A stretch of DNA of 47,453 nucleotides from Chara braunii. Taxonomy: Eukaryota; Streptophyta; Charophyceae; Charales; Characeae. The stretch lies in assembly GCA_003427395.1 (NCBI GenBank), contig BFEA01000369.1, positions 307,238-354,690 on the forward strand. Direction: 5' to 3'. This document shows positions 23,564-34,543 of this stretch, in pieces. Made by a program: the position numbers and the translations under genes. Numbering within the stretch: the first letter of the stretch is position 1; each line of letters begins with the position of its first letter. Under the pieces are notes generated by a model. The model saw only the letters and a program-made list of their open reading frames with translations, was not told the origin of the DNA and searched no databases.

Positions 23564-23673
23564 AAAATCACCCTTGTGGGTGGGGTTACTAAGTATTGTA
23601 CGACGGTTGTTTCTTGGGTAAAAAAGGAAAATGGGGGCTCACGAAGGCCTCCATATTCATGTTGTTGCATCAG

Positions 23674-24404
23674 CGCGTACATGGGCAGCGAAAGCAACCC
23701 CGTCGCGTAAGTGCCTCGACAGGAGTGACGCAGAAGACGACAGCGGGTGATGAGTGTGCTGGTCAGAACTGTCTGCGATGGTGATATGTGCGCAACATGC
23801 ACCTGGACGGGAAGGGGGAGGAATTCAGTGCACGTTTTTTGGTAGAGTTTGATAGATCTTTCGAGAGATTCATTTGTAACTAGGTGCAAGGTCACTTTCC
23901 GGAATAATTATAAGGATAAATAGATCTGGGATATTTTCGAAGGTAACCACTGCTTGTCCTACATAGAAAGAGACGGCCTCGGCGCTTCACTCGGGTTCGT
24001 ATGTATCGGCCCCAAATCACAGACCAAAGGGAATATAAAAAACCGAGGCGGTGAGCAGAGGATGTTAGTCCTCTCTTTCCTGCCTACTGCATTTTTCTGA
24101 AAGAAGTAAGCCGCAGAGCTGGTGGTCCCTGGACTGGACCAGAAATAAAATTTGCATTTTTAGAATTTAATTTAATTAAAGCATAGGTGGTCGCGCGGCG
24201 TACGCGCCGCGAACCTCGGAATGGAGTAGTATTTAAGACAGTAGTAGGCTGAAGTTTCCTCAATCTGAGTGGTGAATGAGTAGAAGGATTGAGATCCTCG
24301 ACGGTGGAAGTCGGGGAGACGCCGGGGAGATGGTGATTTCACCATGATATTAAAACTCATGTCACCTTTTTCTTCTTATTGAGTACCATATTGTGATTGC
24401 TGAT
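23674..24404 (+). repeat. Right pseudo-LTR of the Penelope-like element
   Basis: This is the direct-repeat partner of 17,864-18,602. It ends in GTGATTGCTGAT and is followed by a short duplicated TGATTGCTGA and then unrelated purine-rich DNA. Confidence 0.92.
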
Positions 24405-24461
24405 TGCTGAGGAGGGGGGTGCGCAGAGGGAGGAAGGCGATCTCGTGAAAAGGGGTGTGCA

Positions 24462-24530
24462 AGAAGAAGAAGAAGAAGAAGAAGAAGAAGGAGGAGGAAG
24501 AAGAGGAAGAAGAGAGGAGAAGGAAGGGGG
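24462..24530 (+). repeat. (GAA)n microsatellite and purine tract
   Basis: About ten GAA triplets are followed by a degenerate GGA/GAA purine run. It lies some 60 bases past the element end, which is of interest because N-terminal-EN Penelope-like elements are reported to prefer microsatellites. Confidence 0.9.
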
Positions 24531-24556
24531 AGAGAAAGGATTACGAAACGACGGGC

Positions 24557-24945
24557 GAGTGATGGTTCTTGGTGCACGCTGCATCTGTATGTTGGGGATC
24601 GAGGTTGTGAGCGATACGAGAAACATACCTGTTGCTGGAGGCGAACGGCATTGGACGAGGTCTGCTCGTACTTCGGGGAGATGTTGACGTCACCAGCGGC
24701 ATTGTAGTTTAGGATAGATAGGATCTGCCTTCTGTAGTCTGGGCACAGAGCCCCAGATAGGATATCAACATTGGATCTTCGTTGATGACCATGACGAGAC
24801 TATTCCAGCATTGTCAATTGTGAGCTTTGGTGTGCTCATAATTCTGCTCTTGGTTCGAGGTCATGACTATCTGGTCTCACGTGTATGTTGCTGCTTGGTT
24901 TCTGAAGTTTTCTATCACGCATTTTTCGTGCATTATGATTACAAT
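24557..24945 (+). repeat. Dispersed ~400-bp repeat, copy X
   Basis: This shares landmarks with 25,985-26,392: GGTGCACG-TGGCATCTGT, TTGGGGA-CGAGGTTGTGA, ACATACCTG, TTGACGTCA and a later TTCTGCT-TGGTT region. A (TTA)n tract follows at once. It may be a SINE-like or other short element with microsatellite ends; no Pol III box was confirmed. Confidence 0.6.
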
Positions 24946-24946
24946 G

Positions 24947-24987
<41 letters not shown>

Positions 24988-25035
24988 TATTATTATTATT
25001 ATTATTACTATTATTATTATTATTATTATTATTAT
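24946..25035 (+). repeat. (TTA)n microsatellite
   Basis: About 30 TTA triplets with a few TTACTA interruptions. Confidence 0.97.
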
Positions 25036-25264
25036 GTCATCCTAGTAAGATAGCAGCTATGTGTGTTTGAAGGAAAGACCGGAATAGAACACCGTGAGGA
25101 GAAAGAAGAGTAATAACGGGAAGAGGGAGAGTGTGAGAGAAAGAGAAGGGGGGACTGTGCTAAGCTGTCCATTATGAGACTCTGACACGTGCTACTTCGT
25201 TTCTTCTTTGCCTTTTGCCTTCCTGGAATGTTCCAAGATGCACGCCCGTCGTTATGGCTCTCAT

Positions 25265-25410
25265 GTCAATATAAAATAAAATAAACTAAATAAATAAATA
25301 AATAAATAAAATGAAATCGAATGAATCTACAGCTAGAACGTGTGAATATACACTACCACATACTACACATGTATGCATATGTGTGTGTGTGTGTGTGAGA
25401 GAGAGAAAGA
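25265..25410 (+). repeat. (AAAT)n, (GT)n and (GA)n microsatellites
   Basis: An AAAT/AAATAA run lies at about 25,270-25,311. A (GT)8-9 run passing into (GA)n lies at about 25,379-25,410. Confidence 0.9.
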
Positions 25411-25499
25411 GGGAGACTTACCTGTGACGCCAAAGCCCAGCCACCATAGCAGGTGGGCATGGACTATAGTGAGCCGCAGGGGAGGTCTTCGGGTGTAAC

Positions 25500-25640
25500 A
25501 AAGGACAAACGTGGGCGGCATCTTCAAGTACTTCGGGTTGTCGTTGAATGTGATGATGTGAGGGCACTTACCTTGTAATGGCGATGGTCTGCATGGGCCG
25601 CATCTTCAAGTACTTCGGGTTGTCGCTGACTGTGAACAAT
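25500..25640 (+). repeat. Short tandem duplication
   Basis: The text GGC(G)GCATCTTCAAGTACTTCGGG followed by TTGTCG-TGA occurs twice, near 25,513 and 25,598, about 85-88 bases apart. Confidence 0.75.
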
Positions 25641-25906
25641 TGCATTGTCAATTCGTAGGTTGTAGCCTGTAGTAGCTGTGTAGGAGTAGGCTGGCATTGT
25701 GTGTCAAGTGTAAGAGTGAAGGGACTGGACTTCTGTGTTGGTATGGAGAGACCATGCTCTCCTTGACATTGGTTCAGTACTACGAACCTCCATTGGTGTA
25801 TTAGTGGTGCAATGCTGCTCTCTGGACACGGTGTGACTTTCTGGCTTTCAATGTGATGGTGTAATCTGGAATGGACATCCCGCTGTTGCTTGATTTCTTT
25901 GTGTTA

Positions 25907-25922
25907 GTATTATTATTATTAC

Positions 25923-25982
<60 letters not shown>

Positions 25983-25983
25983 T
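25907..25983 (+). repeat. (TTA)n microsatellite
   Basis: About 25 TTA triplets with a TTACTA interruption near each end. Confidence 0.97.
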
Positions 25984-25984
25984 A

Positions 25985-26391
25985 AGTGCATAATGGTCCT
26001 TGGGTGCACGTGGCATCTGTGAGTTGGGGAACGAGGTTGTGAATGAGGAAAGAGGCATACCTGGTGGAGAGGAGGTCGGCATTGGTGTTGACGTCATCAC
26101 TCGCCGGTCGTCAGGTTGTCTGGTTGCCTCCATGCTGTAGTTGTAGTATTAGGCTGTAGAGTAGATAGGGCGCCTGGCGCCATTCAAGAGAGAGAACTGC
26201 ATTGGGTTATGCTGTTGGTGTTGCCCGATTGGGCTTGAACATTGACTCACAATTCTGCTGTATCGTTCTCAAATGGATGGTTACTTGGTTCAATTGGCTA
26301 TCTGCTCTTGCTTTGTTTACTTGGACTTCAGTGTGATTTGCGATTTGGATTTCTGTGCTTTGTCACATTCATGTTCCTTGCATTTTTTTTA

Positions 26392-26392
<1 letters not shown>
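25985..26392 (+). repeat. Dispersed ~400-bp repeat, copy Y
   Basis: It lies between two (TTA)n tracts. It matches copy X in its first half and 31,205-31,505 in its second half (GTCGGCA-TGGTGTTGACG, GGGCGC-TGGCGCCA, CTTGAACATTG, ATTC-TTGTAT-G, AATGGATGG-T-CTTGGTTCA). It therefore links X and Z as one family. Confidence 0.65.

Positions 26393-26475
<83 letters not shown>
26393..26475 (+). repeat. (TTA)n microsatellite
   Basis: A nearly perfect run of about 26 TTA triplets after a T-rich start. Confidence 0.97.
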
Positions 26476-26685
26476 GTGTAATCAGACTCGCTCTCGTTCA
26501 CACCTTTCATGCATGCAAACAGTAACATAGCAAACTGGCGACATGCGTCCACTTAAGACTCAAAGTTATGACAATCGAAGATAAGAGTTCACTTTCGCTG
26601 ACTATGGCGACTCAGCGCCCAAACAACCCTCTGTTCGCATACACCGGATCACCCTGGATACCCCGCACGCACGCAGTGAGACGTA

Positions 26686-26900
26686 CACACAGACAGGGTG
26701 AGACTGTGGTACACATACAGTGCACAGTAGCGCAATGCACATTCACACACATGTGGACGGTGACTGTCACATACACAGTGCACAGACAGAGTGCACAGTC
26801 ACACACACGTGCACAGTGACGCTGTCACATACACAGCGCACAGGCAGAGTGCACAGACACACACCCGGTCACGCACAGTCACAGACAGGCCATAACGAAG
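26686..26900. repeat. CACAGTG-type minisatellite, first block
   Basis: Loose repeats of about 10-14 bases built from ACACA, CAGTG and TCACA. Both strands stay open in several frames, as expected for such a pattern, so the small frames here are not taken as genes. Confidence 0.85.
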
Positions 26901-27471
26901 ATGCACAGTGGAAACACGCACAACCATTGTGACACAGACACATACACTGCACTACACCTACCGCGAGCCAATGGCTAAGCACTTTGTCCACGCCCACTGC
27001 ACTCTCCGGGCAACCTGCAGACCACTTGCACAAGTCGTTCTGACAGCGCTTCCGCATGGCTCACACAGGAATGAACAAAAGGTTGGGCGCTGCCTCTTGA
27101 TTTATACTTCGAAAACTCGTTGGTCTGCCCTTTGCCATCGGCCCATGGTGCTCACTATCCCCGAGGTACTTGCTAGACCGGACTGGGACTGACTGAGCCT
27201 TACCGCTGACTGACTGTGGACTCACTGCTAACCTGTGCAATTGCACTGCAGTTTAGTCCACNACTTGGCTCACCACTTGCCTACTTGCCTCTGTCAAAAC
27301 CTGGGCGGGACCTTTCTAGACTTCTGCAACTATGACCTACGACAGACATCTAAGGACTACTACGACACAGGTCACAAGTTCAAACATTCGGGCATACTGT
27401 ACACAGGTAAGGTGGGGTCTAGGGATCGAGTCTTGGGTCTACATCAGCTACTGCAAATGGTGAAATATGTT

Positions 27472-27472
<1 letters not shown>

Positions 27473-27536
<64 letters not shown>
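27473..27536 (+). repeat. (TTA)n microsatellite
   Basis: About 21 TTA triplets. Confidence 0.97.
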
Positions 27537-27537
<1 letters not shown>

Positions 27538-27735
27538 CTACAATTTGACTTGCTTTTTTCTCACTTACATGCATGCGGACACACTTCACACCCTGCCACT
27601 GGGATGATGATGATGTATGCATGGTCTGCATTACGAACATTTGATTGGTCTGATCATTGTTACTTTGGTCTTTCGCTACGCTATCCTGTACTATGTAGGA
27701 GAGGTCGGTTCTTGTTCTAGTCTGCACCATAAAGG

Positions 27736-28076
27736 TATGCGACATGCACTGTCTCACGCAGATGTACACTGACACAGTGCACGGTGACACAAGACACGGT
27801 CACAGTGACGCAAACACTGTGACACATGCTTTGACGCACACACGACTGAGACATACAGTGCAAAGTGGCACTGATACACAGTGCACACAGACTTAGTGTC
27901 ACATACGCTGTGACACCGATACATAGGGTCACACACACAGACTCAGTGTCACATACACTGGGACGCAGATGTATGGTCACAAAGTCTCATACACACAGTT
28001 ACACAGTGACACACAAGTGCACGGTGACATACATAAACACTGTGACAATCACACAGACGCAATAAACACAGTGACA
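27736..28076. repeat. CACAGTG-type minisatellite, second block
   Basis: The same kind of repeat as at 26,686-26,900, built from CACAGTGACAC, TGTGACAC and ACACAGACT phrases. The two blocks flank about 830 bases that include a (TTA)n tract. Confidence 0.85.
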
Positions 28077-28079
28077 CTG

Positions 28080-28573
28080 CGAGTCAGGGGTTCTTCAGGG
28101 CTAAACCTGAGTACGAAAGGCAGACAATAATGCTTGAGCAAGGGAAGAGAAGCGTGATCTGATTGGGTGTCTGACTGACGTTGGTAAACGTAGCGAGAAC
28201 GAGAAGTGTTGAATCACTGTCTCGCTACGTGAATGTTTCTTTTGAGATGTGATGGACAAGGGGGGGGTTGAATTTCTGGCAATCTTCCCTCGCTTATAGG
28301 TCACCTGACCATGAGATAAAGAGTTGGGGCCCGTGAGTGTGTTGTCGAGCTTGAGAATGATATGACCCCTTTGAAATAATAGATTGCCTCAACCAACCTT
28401 ATCCTATAGCTAACTCACATCCGCGTACTCCTAAAAGATCCAGATTAACTCAGCTAAGGATCATCCGGACGAATTTATGACGTGAGGTGCAAGCTCCGTG
28501 TGACCCACCTGCATGGTCCTAAAGGCTTCCGGATGGTCCAGGACTGAGACTGAGCGTGAAGCATATTAACTTA
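28080..28573. other. No gene seen
   Basis: Mixed sequence with no supported coding region or clear repeat. Confidence 0.5.
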
Positions 28574-29215
28574 TATACTAGGCGACGAGAGAAGCGAGGC
28601 TCTAAGAAGCCTGCCTCATCGCCATATCTATATATATACTAGGCGATCGAGAGAAGCGATGCTCTAAGAAGCCTGCCTCATCGCCATATCTATATATATA
28701 TACTAAGCGATCGAGAGAAGCGAGAATCTAAGAAGTCTACCTCATCATCATATCTATATATATACTAGGTGATCGAGAGAAGTGAGGCTCTAAGAAGCCT
28801 GCCTCATCGCCATATTTATATGTATATTAGGTGGTAAGAGGAGCAAGGCTCCGTGAAGTTTGCCTTACCACCATACTATTATATACTAGGCGATCGAGAG
28901 AAGCGAGGCTCTAAGAAGACTGCCTCATCGCCATATCTATATATTAGGCGATCGAGAGAAGCGAAGCTCTAAGAAGCCTGCCTCATTGCCATATTTATAC
29001 ATATACTAGGTGGTAAGAGGAGCGAGGCTCCGTGAAGCCTGCCTTACCACCGTACTATTATATATTAGGCGATGAGAGAAGCGAGACTCTAAGAAGCCTA
29101 CCTTATCGCCATATTAACTTATATACTAGGCGACGAGAGAAGCGAGGCACTAAGAAGCCGTCCTTATCACCATCTGACCTGATCTAATGCAAGACAGTAA
29201 ATAGGAGAAGCAAGG
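28574..29215. repeat. Tandem array of ten covarying hairpin units (~60 bp)
   Basis: Ten units start near 28,578, 28,638, 28,702, 28,764, 28,827, 28,886, 28,945, 29,006, 29,065 and 29,125, with a partial eleventh after 29,190. Each reads CTAGGCGAT...ATCGCC with an inner GAGGCT/AGCC(T) stem, and units are joined by TATATATA spacers. In most units the outer arms are GGCGAT and ATCGCC. In units 5 and 8 they are GGTGGTAAG and CTTACCACC, so both arms changed together and pairing was kept. This is evidence for selection on, or copying of, a folded form. Confidence 0.85.
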
Positions 29216-30589
29216 CCCTCGAGGCCTGGCCTATCACAAACAAACGCCAGTAAGAGGGATGGGTAGATACATAATGGTCTACCATACTGTTACTAATTTT
29301 CGCGATAGACAGGGAACGGTGAAAGCCCTGAAAAAATATCGATCCATTACTAACAAACCACTTTCTGATTCTACTGAGGTGGAGGTAGAAGGAATGTGAC
29401 CCCGTGTGACATGTCCTGCTATCTTAACCTATTGACTGATGTCAATCTTATGATTCTACTCTATATGAGATGGATGATAGTTTGTCTATGTATGTCTGAA
29501 GGGGAAAGTTGGCGACGTTAGCTCTACACTTCTCTTTCTTTAGACGACTATCCCTAGAAGCTGATCTGATAAGAGGTTAGAGAGGCTGCCTATGGGGAGT
29601 TGTATCGATGAACTATTATTCCGACTAAAATGAAGTTCACTATAATGAACTTCAGGTGGGGTCATGTCGATGGTGAAGAGGTGTTGAGACATTGTTGACC
29701 TGTGTGTGATTGCAGGTCATCCTGATGAAGAAGACTCATTATGAGTCTATACAAGACTACATGCTGTTGTCTTATGGTAACAGGTTGGTTAGCCAACTCA
29801 ACCCTCACTCACTCTCTACACCCACACTTTGCATCAACCTTTGCACTAAATGGCATTTCTGTTTCGGGTCATATGTGTAAAGGGTCTGTGCTTGGTCAAA
29901 AAAGGTCCTTGAATAACTAAGTCGAAAGGGGAATGTCTGGTTAAAAGGCTTGGAAGCATAAGTGCGATGTGTGTGAAAGTGAATGAATGGTTGACTCTGC
30001 CGGGACTGTGTAATGTGATTGACTCTTGTCTGCAGGTCAGTAATACGACCAACCACATGCTATTCACAGCAACACGCTGAGAAACTTACGCTATCCTGGA
30101 CCTTGATCCAGACATCTCATCAACACGCGATTTCTTCACTTGGTTTGAGTACCCAACCTTGTATTTTCCCTGATTGTTAGGAAGATTAGGAATATCGCTA
30201 AGGCGACAAGCCTCATTCATTTGCTGATCATCTCATTTGTACATGTTTAAAAGATCAATGACCTATGTTTCCTTTGATGAATTCAGACTGTTCTTGTGAA
30301 TGTGTTATGTGTATGTGACATCTCCTCGCTTAATTACTCAGTCGTATCTCACTTCGCATGTATGTATGCTATGGTTAAAGGGTTTTTCATAGAGAGATAT
30401 GTCAAATGGACTTAATCACTAGGTAGGATGGGTATATCTTTATATGCAACCCCTGATGATTCAAGTAGTGAGGGGGATCCTGTTTTTAAATTGGGATAGG
30501 TATGAGTCAGACGTATAGAAGCTATTTATATTCAAAACATAGTATGCGCGAACGTTCTTCCGTCAAGTCGACCTGATTTGTAAGTCGGG
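29216..30589. other. No gene seen; one strong palindrome
   Basis: No supported gene. A perfect inverted repeat GAAGTTCA/TGAACTTC lies at 29,632-29,653. Confidence 0.5.
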
Positions 30590-30850
30590 CCGGGAGATCA
30601 GCGCCCCGATGCCCGACAAGTATACGGGTCAGTCTTAGGCGTTCAACCGCGCATATGCCTATGCTACGGCGATCGAGCAAACACCCTCGGCTCGCTTACC
30701 TCTGCGATTGCAAGTAAAAGCCTTTGCACGTGAGTCAGTAGTTGAGCAGGGATACGCCCACCTAAGGGATGGTGACAGCTCCCGCAGGTGGAGGTGAGTT
30801 GTACCTCGCGTAATCTCTAACCTGTCGTAGGGATCCGCGAGAGGTATAGC
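30590..30850 (-). repeat. Dispersed block shared with 9,770-10,040
   Basis: The reverse complement follows the landmarks given for 9,770-10,040, in the same order and with similar spacing. It is the second member of that family in the window. Confidence 0.75.
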
Positions 30851-31199
30851 CTGCGCGCACGGTCGGAGTTGGTCCTTTCGCTGAAACTGGTTCTAAAACT
30901 CCTGCGTGATACGACCGTGAGGTTCAACACCAAAAATTACTTTACGCCTGGGTGTGGGACCGCCGCGCGTTACAACGGACACTCTGCTGTGCTTGCAAGC
31001 AAGTGTCTGCATGCGCATTGCTGATTGGGGCGTGCGCGAGCGCTGAGAGGTGAGAGGTGTTGCAGGGCAGTGGGGCAGTAGCGGCCATAGCTCGGCTGCA
31101 GGGCACGTAGGCAGAGGAGGGTGACAGGGGGTCTTCGGGAGGAGGCGCAAAAGTGGGTGGACAGGGGGTGATGAGGGAGACGAGAGTACGTACTTGGTG

Positions 31200-31510
31200 T
31201 ATGTAGGAGGTCGGCACTGGTGTTGACGACATGTACATTGGTCTTCTAAGTCGAAGTGAGCCTGTTGCATGAACGTAGGTAGGATAGGTAGGACTAGTAG
31301 AGTAGGCTGGGCGCTGGGCGCCAGACAGAGAGGAGCGACATTGAATACTGCGTTGGTGTGGTCTGAGGCCTTGAACATTGGCCCACGAGTTCATTGTATT
31401 GCTCTTATTTGGATGGAATCTTGGTTCATTTGAGCTCTCTGCTTGTTACAGGACTATCTGGACTTCTGCATGATTTTGCAACTTGGTTTCTGTATATCGC
31501 TCTCGCTCAT
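31200..31510 (+). repeat. Dispersed ~400-bp repeat, copy Z
   Basis: This matches the second half of 25,985-26,392 through GTCGGCACTGGTGTTGACG, GGCGCTGGGCGCCAG, CTTGAACATTGGC and ATTTGGATGGAATCTTGG. It is followed by a (GGGAAA)-like purine run (about 31,521-31,590) instead of TTA triplets. Confidence 0.62.
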
Positions 31511-32059
31511 ATTCCTTGCAGAGAGAAGGAAAGGGGAAAGGGGAAAGGGCAAGGGGGAAGTAGGGGGAAGGGGTTGGGGGTTGCGGGGTGAAATCACGCC
31601 ACGTGGCTGTTTGGTTGTGTATGTGTGTGTGTGTGTGACGGTGACACATGCAAAATGAATGTGACCAGCCTTGTATGTGAGAGGCACAGTGAAAGAGAAG
31701 CTGCAAGAACAAAGAAAAGGGGTACCCCAAAGAGAACTAAAGTAAATACAGCAAAGAAAGGTAATGGATCTATTATGCTTCATGTTGCTTGCTATAGAAG
31801 TATAATTGTTTCATTGTTAGATTGACTCATCTCTAGGGTGCTTTATTGTCTGCAGTAGAAGTGAAGTTGTTTTGATTTTGGATGTACTCATCTGGGTGGA
31901 TTTGGGGCTGTTGCAATGAACATCCAAAAACACGCACACAAACACACACATATACACAAACACGAGTCTACTTTTTTTTTCCTTTTTCATAGGTGTAGTT
32001 TTTTGTCAATGGGGCGGCGACCTTCACAACCCTACAATGCCACGTGGCACTACTTTTGG

Positions 32060-32245
32060 TATTATACTACTACTGCTGCTGATGCTGCTGCTTGTAGTAG
32101 TTGTAGTACTGTAACTACTACTGTAACTGCTACTAGTAGTAGTACAATTACTACAACCAGTTCGACCTCTACTACTACAATTACTACTTCTGGTACTACT
32201 ACTACTAATAATAATACGACTACTACTACTACTAACACTATGTAA
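32060..32245. repeat. Imperfect (ACT/AGT)n triplet tract
   Basis: A degenerate run of ACT, AGT, GCT and AAT triplets with direction switches. Confidence 0.85.
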
Positions 32246-32784
32246 TGACCTACTTGTGTGTGTTTGTGTTTATGTGTGTGTATGTGTGTGTGGAAAGTCA
32301 CCACCCAAGGAGTATAACTTCAATAGGAGCGAAGTGGTCCTCATTTTGTCGTGTGCAAGTTTGGCGTTACGCTGCTGGAAAAAGTGTTTGGTGTGGCTAG
32401 CGCTGGTGAGCAAGAAGGCGGTCTGACCCCTCCACTCAGATATGTAGCGGACCAGGGGGCAGACTCTAGGGGTGCAGGAGGAGGAGGAGAGTAACGGGGG
32501 TACTTATCTGGCTATGGTGGACGATATCTTCATCTTCTTTGTTGGTGCTACACCTAGAAGGCCTCGTACAAGGTGTACTTCTTCGAGGACAACTTCGGCG
32601 TAGAGATAGGCATGGCGGCCTGAGTAGGCGGAGCATATCAGCTTTGCGTTGTCCTTTAGACATCGGAATTGGGATCCACTAGTCCACCATACTCACCTAC
32701 TAGAAGAACGAAGAAGGAGGTGTAGTGTGTGGCGATGGTGGACCTCTAGAGTTGCTGGCAGTAAGGAGGAGATTAAGACATTGA

Positions 32785-33170
32785 TTCTGGTTTACTCTTT
32801 TAATGTTATTATTCTTATTGTTAAGAAAACGTTGGGGGAGTTCAAGGTGGTTGGGGATGGTGGCGAGTGGGAAAGGGATTTGACATTGGTCTTTGCTGGT
32901 GTATATCTTCTTCTCTTCCATTCTTATTTTTTATTCTTCCCTTGTTTATTTCTCTCTCAAAACACTTTCATTTCAATTGCAATTGAACAACACAACCAGA
33001 ATCGTAACAACAACTACTACATCTACTTCCACTTACTACTATTACTACTACTACCTCGTCTACTCCTACTACTTTTGGCAACACCACTGCTGCTACTACC
33101 TCTGGTTCATTCTTTCAATGTGATTATAATTATTATTGTCAAGAAAAAGTTGGGGGAGTATTATTATGGT
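32785..33170. repeat. Diverged direct duplication of about 60 bp
   Basis: CTTT-AATGT-ATTAT followed by TATTGT-AAGAAAA and GTTGGGGGAGT occurs near 32,800-32,840 and again near 33,112-33,155. Confidence 0.65.
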
Positions 33171-33285
33171 GTGTGTATGTGTACGCATGTATGTGTGTGA
33201 GAGAGAAAAAAGAGAAGGGGAGTATGTGTGTGTAATACATTGTATGGATGTGTGCATCTGTGAGAGGGGGGGGGGGAGAGAGAGA

Positions 33286-34448
33286 CCGTTGAAAAGGTGA
33301 TTGTGTTCTATGCTTGTTTAAGCTAGTTTTGCAAGAGAGTGTGACCACTTCTTCAACGGGCGGTGTGTTACCTCATGATTGTGTATACAGATGCTGAAAT
33401 TGCGGCCAGACACATTAAAGTTACATGTCGTAATGAGTATTGTGATTATGTGTGTGTATGTGTGTGTGTATGTGTGTGTGTATGTGTGTGTGTATGTGTG
33501 TGTGTATGTGTGTGTGTGNNNNNNNNNNNNNNNNNNNNNNNNNNNNNNNNNNNNNNNNNNNNNNNNNNNNNNNNNNNNNNNNNNNNNNNNNNNNNNNNNN
33601 NNNNNNNNNNNNNNNNNNNNNNNNNNNNNNNNNNNNNNNNNNNNNNNNNNNNNNNNNNNNNNNNNNNNNNNNNNNNNNNNNNNNNNNNNNNNNNNNNNNN
33701 NNNNNNNNNNNNNNNNNNNNNNNNNNNNNNNNNNNNNNNNNNNNNNNNNNNNNNNNNNNNNNNNNNNNNNNNNNNNNNNNNNNNNNNNNNNNNNNNNNNN
33801 NNNNNNNNNNNNNNNNNNNNNNNNNNNNNNNNNNNNNNNNNNNNNNNNNNNNNNNNNNNNNNNNNNNNNNNNNNNNNNNNNNNNNNNNNNNNNNNNNNNN
33901 NNNNNNNNNNNNNNNNNNNNNNNNNNNNNNNNNNNNNNNNNNNNNNNNNNNNNNNNNNNNNNNNNNNNNNNNNNNNNNNNNNNNNNNNNNNNNNNNNNNN
34001 NNNNNNNNNNNNNNNNNNNNNNNNNNNNNNNNNNNNNNNNNNNNNNNNNNNNNNNNNNNNNNNNNNNNNNNNNNNNNNNNNNNNNNNNNNNNNNNNNNNN
34101 NNNNNNNNNNNNNNNNNNNNNNNNNNNNNNNNNNNNNNNNNNNNNNNNNNNNNNNNNNNNNNNNNNNNNNNNNNNNNNNNNNNNNNNNNNNNNNNNNNNN
34201 NNNNNNNNNNNNNNNNNNNNNNNNNNNNNNNNNNNNNNNNNNNNNNNNNNNNNNNNNNNNNNNNNNNNNNNNNNNNNNNNNNNNNNNNNNNNNNNNNNNN
34301 NNNNNNNNNNNNNNNNNNNNNNNNNNNNNNNNNNNNNNNNNNNNNNNNNNNNNNNNNNNNNNNNNNNNNNNNNNNNNNNNNNNNNNNNNNNNNNNNNNNN
34401 NNNNNNNNNNNNNNNNNNNNNNNNNNNNNNNNNNNNNNNNNNNNNNNN

Positions 34449-34543
<95 letters not shown>

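Larger units (their letters stand above)
17864..24404 (+). mobile_element. Penelope-like retroelement, Chlamys type (N-terminal GIY-YIG), defective
   Basis: The element has matching direct-repeat ends about 5.8 kb apart (pseudo-LTRs), then a long ORF1, a GIY-YIG endonuclease, a linker with a CxC motif, and a reverse transcriptase with a YIDD centre. In canonical Penelope-like elements the nuclease follows the RT. The order here, with a CxC linker and no CCHH zinc residues seen in the nuclease, is that described for the permuted Chlamys/Naiad clade. It is non-functional as read: a TAG interrupts the nuclease and two frame changes separate nuclease, linker and RT. It sits at the end of the second long repeat; no target duplication was identified. 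Confidence 0.85.

Noticed and set aside
26242-26552. Frames coding for runs of Ile, Leu, Tyr or Asn
   Set aside because: These are translations of (TTA)n microsatellites.
26568-28065. Several small frames with Thr-Val-Thr and His-Thr patterns
   Set aside because: They come from the CACAGTG minisatellites and are open on both strands.
28574-29215. CRISPR array
   Set aside because: The setting is eukaryotic. The repeated part is the hairpin unit and the spacers are plain (TA)n, not unique sequences.
30893-31394. Two minus-strand frames of 150-161 codons
   Set aside because: They overlap each other in different phases, are low in complexity and cover the start of a dispersed repeat. No domain was seen.
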